Positions 22,534 through 27,274 of a stretch of DNA of 27,274 nt are shown in pieces (the first letter of the stretch is position 1; each line of letters begins with the position of its first letter). This stretch comes from RECO01 sp050485385 (GTDB taxonomy: Bacteria; Pseudomonadota; Alphaproteobacteria; Geminicoccales; Geminicoccaceae). A model generated the notes under the pieces. The model worked only from the letters and a program-made list of their open reading frames with translations, did not search any database and was not told where the DNA came from. Position numbers and translations under genes: made by a program. The stretch lies in assembly GCA_050485385.1 (NCBI GenBank), contig JBJHBG010000068.1, positions 1-27,274 on the forward strand, written 5' to 3'.

Positions 22534-23381
22534 GCCGCGCGCCTGCGCGTCGGCCGGCCGTCGAGGCGGGCGAGATATTCGCGGGCGAGGTGCGCGTGGG
22601 CGATCGCACCCGGGCACTGCACGTCGTAGCGCTGCACCGGCTGGCCGTAGGACGGCGCTTCCGACACGCGCACGTTGCGCGGGATCACGGTTTCGAACAC
22701 ACGGGTTCCCATGAAGCTGCGGACGTCGGCCGCAACCTGGTCGGAGAGGTTGTTGCGGCGGTCGTACATGGTGAGGACGATACCTTCGATCTGCAACCTA
22801 GGGTTGTTCGAACGGCGCACGCGATCGACCGTGCGCACGATCAGGCTGAGGCCCTCCAGCGCGAAGAACTCGCATTGCAGGGGGATCAGCACGCCGTCGG
22901 CGGCGGCGAGCGCATTGAGGGTGAGCACGCCGAGCGAGGGCGGGCAGTCGATCAGCACCACGTCGTAGCGGGCGCGGACCGGGGCCAGGGCCTTGGCGAG
23001 CCGGGTGGCGCGCGCCGCATCTTGCGCCAGTTCGACTTCGGCGGCCGAGAGGTCGACCACCCCCGGCAACACCTCGAGCCCGGCGATCTGGCTGGGTCGT
23101 GCGGCCTGCGCGGCGTCGGCGCGGCCGAGCAGCACGTCGTAGGTACTCAGCCGCCGCTCGGCCGAGCCCAGCCCCAAATGGGTGGTCGCGTTGCCCTGGG
23201 GATCGAGATCGACCAGGAGCACCCGGCGCTTGGCGTCGGCCAGGGCGCAGCCGAGATTGACCGCCGTCGTCGTCTTGCCCACGCCGCCCTTTTGGTTGGC
23301 CAATGCAACGATGCGCCCGGCGCGCGGGGCGTCGCCGTGGCCAACCGGAGGGGCGGCGTCAGGTGGGGCGGCGGCGGACAT
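22530..23381 (-). CDS. parA: Chromosome-partitioning ATPase ParA
   Basis: This 283-residue Walker-type ATPase forms a nucleoid gradient that moves ParB-parS complexes. The deviant Walker A is KGGVGKTT (preceded by ANQ), Walker A' is VLLVDLDPQGN, and Walker B is VVLIDCPPSL. The N-terminus carries about 20 Ala/Pro-rich residues before the core. The ATG at 23381 lies 23 bases inside the end of rsmG, so the two are coupled. Its stop overlaps the parB start. Gene order and length agree with chromosomal ParA of alphaproteobacteria. Confidence 0.96.
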   Translation of the reverse strand: MSAAAPPDAAPPVGHGDAPRAGRIVALANQKGGVGKTTTAVNLGCALADAKRRVLLVDLDPQGNATTHLGLGSAERRLSTYDVLLGRADAAQAARPSQIAGLEVLPGVVDLSAAEVELAQDAARATRLAKALAPVRARYDVVLIDCPPSLGVLTLNALAAADGVLIPLQCEFFALEGLSLIVRTVDRVRRSNNPRLQIEGIVLTMYDRRNNLSDQVAADVRSFMGTRVFETVIPRNVRVSEAPSYGQPVQRYDVQCPGAIAHAHLAREYLARLDGRPTRRRAA

Positions 23382-23970
23382 CGGCGAGTTCCAGGACGAG
23401 GCCTTCGGGATGGGTGAGGCTCGGATGGCGCTTCGTCGTCATCATCCAGCCCGCCGCCGCATCGGTCAATTCGCCATCGACGCCGGCACCCTCGAGGAAG
23501 AGGCAGGTGGTGGCCGGGCCGACGAAGCCCTCGGCCCAGAGCAGGAGCTTCGGAAGGGGGGCGAGGGCGCGCGCGGTCACGACGTCGACCGGACGCTTGA
23601 CCGTCGCCTCCAGCCGCTCGGCGCGCACCTCGACGGCCACGCCCGCTACGCGCGCCGCTTCGCGCAGGAAGATCGTCTTGCGCCGGTCGGCTTCGATCAG
23701 CGTCACCTCGGGCACGCCCATGATGGCGAGCACCAGGCCCGGAAAGCCGGCGCCGCTGCCCATGTCCACGAGCGTGCGCGCGCCCGGCGGCAGGAGGCGG
23801 TGGAGCTGGGCGCTGTCGAGCACGTGGCGGTGCCAGACGTCGGGCAGGGTTCTGGGTCCGACGAGGTTGAGCTTGGCCTGCCACTTGGCGAGCAGGGCCA
23901 CATAGGCGTCGAGGCGGGCGAGGGTGGGCGCGTCCAGCGCCAGCAGCGCCGCCACCTCGTCCCTGGTCAC
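23359..23970 (-). CDS. rsmG: 16S rRNA (guanine527-N7)-methyltransferase
   Basis: This 203-residue SAM-dependent methyltransferase modifies G527 of 16S rRNA. The SAM-binding motif is LVDMGSGAGFPGLVLAI, with DRRKTIFLREAA and TARALAPLPKLL as further family blocks. It starts at a GTG that overlaps the mnmG stop (GTGA), a typical coupled pair. The open frame upstream is mnmG antiphase and is not part of the protein. The C-terminal 23 bases overlap parA. Confidence 0.95.
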   Translation of the reverse strand: MTRDEVAALLALDAPTLARLDAYVALLAKWQAKLNLVGPRTLPDVWHRHVLDSAQLHRLLPPGARTLVDMGSGAGFPGLVLAIMGVPEVTLIEADRRKTIFLREAARVAGVAVEVRAERLEATVKRPVDVVTARALAPLPKLLLWAEGFVGPATTCLFLEGAGVDGELTDAAAGWMMTTKRHPSLTHPEGLVLELADVRRRPT

Positions 23971-25808
23971 GCCGCCTTCCGGGCGTGGCGGTAGAGGAGG
24001 GTGAGGGCGGCGGGCGTGATGCCGGGGATGCGGGCGGCGGCCCCCAGGCTGGTGGGCCTGACGAGCGTCAGGCGCTCGCGCACCTCGGTCGTGAGGCCGG
24101 CGATGGCGGCGAAGTCCAGATCGGCCGGCAGGATCAGGCTCTCGTCGGCACGAAAGGCCGCCACGTCCACCCGCTGGCGGTCGAGATAGCCGGCGTAGCG
24201 CGCCTCGACGGTGAGCGTCTCGCGCGCCCGCGCCGGTGTCGGCGCCAACTCCGGCCAGATCGTCACCAGGCGGTCGAAGTCGACCCGCGCGAGCAGCTCG
24301 AAGGCCGTGCGCCGGCGCCCGTCGGGATTGATGGCGATGCCGAAGGTGGCGGCCTCGTTCGGCGTGAGGTGCAGCGCCTCGAGGCTGGCCGCCGCCGCTT
24401 CCAGAGCAAGGCGATCCGCCGCGAAGCGGGCGGCGCGCTCGGGGCCGACGCAGCCGGCGGCGAGACCCTTGGGCGTCAGCCGGCGGTCGGCGTTGTCGGC
24501 GCGGAGACTGAGGCGGTACTCCGCGCGCGAGGTGAACATGCGGTAGGGCTCGCTGACGCCGAGGGTGGTAAGGTCGTCGACCAGCACGCCGAGATAGGCG
24601 TCGGCGCGGTCGAAGGTGAGGGCATCCAGCCCGGCCGTGCCGCGCGCCGCGTTGAGGCCGGCGACGATGCCTTGCGCTGCTGCCTCCTCGTAGCCGGTCG
24701 TGCCGTTGATCTGGCCGGCGAGGAAGAGGCCGGGCAGCCGATGGCATTCGAGACTCGGCGCCAACTCCCGCGGGTCGACGTAGTCGTATTCGATGGCGTA
24801 GCCGTGCCTGACGATCCGTGCCCGCTCCAGCCCACGGATGCCCTGGACCAGCGCCTCCTGCACGGCGCGCGGCAGCGAGGTGGAGATGCCGTTCGGATAG
24901 ACGGTCGGATCGTCGTAGCCCTCGGGCTCCAGGAAGATTTGGTGGCGGGTGCGGTCGGCGAAGCGCACCACCTTGTCCTCGATCGACGGGCAATAGCGCA
25001 CGCCACCGGCCTCGATCCGGCCCGCGTACATCGGCGAGCGGTCGAGATTGGCGCGGATGAGGGCGTGCACCTCTGCTGTGGTGTAGGCGATGTGGCAGGC
25101 GATCTGCGCCTGTTCGATCCGGTCGGTGAGGAAGGAGAAGGGCTGGGGCACGTGATCGCCCGGCTGCGGCTCCAGCACGGCGGTGTCGATGGTGCGGCCA
25201 TCGAGGCGAGGGGGCGTTCCCGTCTTCAGCCGGCCGAGCCGGAAGCCCGCCGCCTGCAAGGTCTCGGCGAGCCGCACCGCCGGGGCCTCGCCGACGCGGC
25301 CGGCGGGCCAGCGCTCCTCGCCAAGGTGAATGACGCCGCGCAGGAACGTGCCCGTGGTGAGGACCACGGCACCGGCCGCGAGCCCGTCCCCCGCCTCGGT
25401 CTCGATGCCGGCGACGCGGCCCCGGTCGAGCCGGAAGGCGGCGGCTGCACCGGCGCGGACGGTGAGGTTGGGCGTCGCCCGCAACAGGTCGTGGATCGCC
25501 GCCTTGTAGCGGGCGCGGTCGGCCTGAGCGCGCGGCCCCTGCACCGCCGGTCCCTTGCGCCGGTTGAGCACGCGGAACTGGATGCCGCCCCGGTCGATGG
25601 CCCGTGCCATGAGGCCGTCGAGCGCGTCGACCTCGCGCACCAGATGGCCTCGACCGAGCCCGCCGATGGCGGGATTGCAGGACATCGCCCCGATCTGCGC
25701 CGGATCGTGGGTCAACAGTAGCGTGCGCGCACCCGTGCGCGCGGCCACCGCCGCCGCCTCGGTTCCGGCATGGCCGCCGCCGACCACGATGACGTCGAAA
25801 CGTTCCAT
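23967..25808 (-). CDS. mnmG: tRNA uridine-5-carboxymethylaminomethyl modification enzyme MnmG
   Basis: This 613-residue FAD protein works with MnmE to place the (carboxymethyl)aminomethyl group on U34 of certain tRNAs. The FAD motif GGGHAGTEAA is at the N-terminus. Signature blocks include SCNPAIGGLGRGHLVREVDA, RRKGPAVQGPRAQADR, RLKTGTPPRLDG, CPSIEDKVVRF and INGTTGYEEAAAQG. The ATG at 25808 is right for the family (ERFDVIVVGGG). The frame open further upstream is antisense to the antiporter. No ribosome binding site precedes the ATG, and a weak promoter lies immediately before it, so the transcript could be leaderless. The usual upstream neighbour mnmE is absent. Confidence 0.96.
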   Translation of the reverse strand: MERFDVIVVGGGHAGTEAAAVAARTGARTLLLTHDPAQIGAMSCNPAIGGLGRGHLVREVDALDGLMARAIDRGGIQFRVLNRRKGPAVQGPRAQADRARYKAAIHDLLRATPNLTVRAGAAAAFRLDRGRVAGIETEAGDGLAAGAVVLTTGTFLRGVIHLGEERWPAGRVGEAPAVRLAETLQAAGFRLGRLKTGTPPRLDGRTIDTAVLEPQPGDHVPQPFSFLTDRIEQAQIACHIAYTTAEVHALIRANLDRSPMYAGRIEAGGVRYCPSIEDKVVRFADRTRHQIFLEPEGYDDPTVYPNGISTSLPRAVQEALVQGIRGLERARIVRHGYAIEYDYVDPRELAPSLECHRLPGLFLAGQINGTTGYEEAAAQGIVAGLNAARGTAGLDALTFDRADAYLGVLVDDLTTLGVSEPYRMFTSRAEYRLSLRADNADRRLTPKGLAAGCVGPERAARFAADRLALEAAAASLEALHLTPNEAATFGIAINPDGRRRTAFELLARVDFDRLVTIWPELAPTPARARETLTVEARYAGYLDRQRVDVAAFRADESLILPADLDFAAIAGLTTEVRERLTLVRPTSLGAAARIPGITPAALTLLYRHARKAA

Positions 25809-25814
25809 GCGCGC

Positions 25815-25843
25815 TAGATGCGGCGACCGTGGTCCGGGGTCAA
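25815..25843 (-). promoter_or_regulatory. Weak promoter candidate just before mnmG
   Basis: On the minus strand TTGACC (25843-25838) and CATCTA (25820-25815) are spaced by 17 bases. The -10 match is poor. Transcription would begin about at the A of the mnmG ATG, which would explain the lack of any Shine-Dalgarno. The rest of the 76-base gap to the divergent antiporter shows no other clear signal apart from the antiporter's GGGGGA ribosome site. Confidence 0.35.
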
Positions 25844-25884
25844 CCGAGCCGCTACAAGCATCCGGCACACCTTGGGGGAACGGG

Positions 25885-27274
25885 ATGGGCAACGCTTTGC
25901 TGACGACGATGGCGGGGTTCGCCTTCGTCCTGCTCGCCATGGCGGCGATCCCGGTGCTGGCGCCTCGCGTCGCCCTGCCCGTGGCGACGCTGCAGGCGGC
26001 CGTCGGCACCGCGCTCGGCATCCTCGCGCTGTCGCTCGGCCACCCGCAGGTGGTGGTGATCGACCCGCTGGAAGGGCTGCTCGACGCGCTCCTCGCCCTG
26101 GGTGGGCAGGGTATCCTGGCGTTGTTCCTACCGCCGCTCTTGTTCGACGCCGCGCTTCGGGTGGACTCGCGCCTCCTGGTCCGTGACCTCGCCGCCGTCC
26201 TCCTGTTGGCGGTGGTCGCCGTCGTGGTCACCACGCTGTTCGTGGCGGGCGGCCTCGCCGCTCTGACGACCCTACCCCTGCTGTGGGCGCTGGCGCTCGG
26301 CGCCATCGTCGCCACCACCGACCCGTCGGCGGTGCTGGCCGTGTTCAAGCAGGTCGGCGCGCCGCGGCGCTTGCAGGCGCTGGTCGAGGGCGAGAGCCTG
26401 TTGAACGACGCGGCGGCGATCGTGCTGTTCGCCGCCGTGGTCGAGGTGCTCAAGGGCGAGGCGGCACCCGATGGCGCCGCCGTGGCGCTGACCTTCGCCT
26501 GGACCTTCCTCGGCGGCGGGCTGCTCGGGGCGCTGATCGGCACCGTGGCAAGCGGCCTGATCGCCCGCTTGCCCGGCAATAGCGAGGCGGCGGTCACCAT
26601 CAGCCTCGCCGTTCCCTACGTCACCTTCCTCGCGGCCGAACTCTATCTCGGGATCTCCGGCGTGGTGGCCGTGGTCATCGCCGGCCTCGTCGTCGGGCGC
26701 GCGCTCCAGACGCGCGTGCCGCCGGCGCTCGTCGCCGAGATTCTGGCGCTGTGGGGCCAGTTGGCGGCCTGGGCGGGGGCGCTGATCGTCATCGGCGCGA
26801 CGGTGCTGGTGCCGATCACGCTGTTCCCGGAGCGCTTCGCCTGGAGCGACCTCGGCATCGTCGTGGTCGGCTGCCTCGCCGGCCGGGCCGTGGTGCTCTA
26901 CGCCCTGTTGCCGCTGTTGACCTGGACGGGGATGCTCGCGCCGATCAGCCGGCCGTTCAAGCTGGCGATGCTCTGGGGGGGCTTGCGCGGCGCGGTCACC
27001 ATCGCCCTCGCCCTCACCCTCGCGGCCGACGCCAGCCTGCCGATCTCCTTGCGCGATCGGGTGGGGCTGCTCGCCTTCGGGCTCGCCCTCTTCACGCTGT
27101 TCGTCCAGGCACCGACGCTGCCGCTCCTGATGCGCGCCTTGGGCCTGCCCTCCGGCCCCTTGCGCCGGCCGCTGAAGCCGAGGGCGCCGGCGGCGCTCCA
27201 GGTCGGTCTGGAGGCGAGGGAGCGCCTCGGCATCGTCGCGCGCTCCGGCCTGCGCGCACGGCCGGACCTCGCCG
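25885..27274 (+). CDS. CPA1-type monovalent cation/proton antiporter, 3' end outside window
   Basis: At least 463 residues are encoded with no stop before the window end, so the gene is partial. The many hydrophobic segments (about 11-12) fit the Na+/H+ exchanger fold. Key motifs are ATTDPSAVLAVFKQ (Asp146) and EGESLLNDAAAIVLF with the Asn174-Asp175 ion-binding pair of electroneutral CPA1 exchangers. GLRGAVTIALALTL in a late span is also typical. The ATG at 25885 has GGGGGA a few bases upstream. After about residue 410 the protein leaves the membrane and a hydrophilic tail begins (LGLPSGPLRRPL onward). It exchanges Na+ or K+ for H+ across the inner membrane. It diverges from mnmG. Confidence 0.93.
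   Translation, partial: MGNALLTTMAGFAFVLLAMAAIPVLAPRVALPVATLQAAVGTALGILALSLGHPQVVVIDPLEGLLDALLALGGQGILALFLPPLLFDAALRVDSRLLVRDLAAVLLLAVVAVVVTTLFVAGGLAALTTLPLLWALALGAIVATTDPSAVLAVFKQVGAPRRLQALVEGESLLNDAAAIVLFAAVVEVLKGEAAPDGAAVALTFAWTFLGGGLLGALIGTVASGLIARLPGNSEAAVTISLAVPYVTFLAAELYLGISGVVAVVIAGLVVGRALQTRVPPALVAEILALWGQLAAWAGALIVIGATVLVPITLFPERFAWSDLGIVVVGCLAGRAVVLYALLPLLTWTGMLAPISRPFKLAMLWGGLRGAVTIALALTLAADASLPISLRDRVGLLAFGLALFTLFVQAPTLPLLMRALGLPSGPLRRPLKPRAPAALQVGLEARERLGIVARSGLRARPDLA

Noticed and set aside
23985..25721. 578-codon plus-strand open frame opposite mnmG
   Set aside because: The opposite strand encodes a complete MnmG with all family motifs. The antisense frame has low-complexity composition and no recognisable domain.

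Overview
The window is GC-rich bacterial chromosome with tightly packed genes. Many genes overlap by 1-4 bases at stop/start junctions, and four appear to use TTG starts. Two housekeeping blocks point to an alphaproteobacterium, most likely of the Rhodospirillales/Geminicoccales type: def-fmt-truA converging on dapD-dapE, and mnmG-rsmG-parA-parB. The taxonomic call is an inference from gene order and protein style. I see no tRNA, rRNA, CRISPR array, insertion sequence or prophage.

Region 1 (about 1-10104) is an uptake and catabolism locus. A D-2-hydroxyacid dehydrogenase gene diverges from a LacI-type regulator gene, and a LacI-like operator lies in the gap between them. To the right is one long minus-strand operon, read right to left: a metal-dependent phosphodiesterase/phosphatase of the NPP/alkaline phosphatase superfamily, a family 5 solute-binding protein, two Opp/Dpp-type ATPases, two permeases, and a TIM-barrel sugar-phosphate isomerase/epimerase-like enzyme. 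The substrate is not evident. A phosphorylated or phosphodiester-linked small organic solute is my working hypothesis. Hairpins sit on both sides of the binding-protein gene, and one of them may bring a distant ribosome binding site close to the first ATPase gene.

Region 2 (about 10200-11750) holds a RES/Xre toxin-antitoxin pair with candidate operators in front of the antitoxin. Behind its promoter lies the C-terminal remnant of an alpha/beta hydrolase, whose reading frame runs without a stop into def.

Region 3 (11822-16588) is the def-fmt-truA cluster (removal and addition of the formyl group, tRNA pseudouridine), meeting a dapD-dapE-membrane protein operon (lysine/diaminopimelate synthesis) tail to tail with a 41-base overlap.

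Region 4 (16663-21587) is more accessory: a large DmdC-like acyl-CoA dehydrogenase, an unrecognised small membrane protein of unusual composition, a GFA-family zinc protein, and an NmrA-like reductase diverging from a LysR regulator.

Region 5 (21643-27274) contains parB, parA, rsmG and mnmG on the minus strand, ending at a strong hairpin. The usual mnmE partner is not next to mnmG. In its place a CPA1-type cation/proton antiporter gene diverges from mnmG and runs off the window end.
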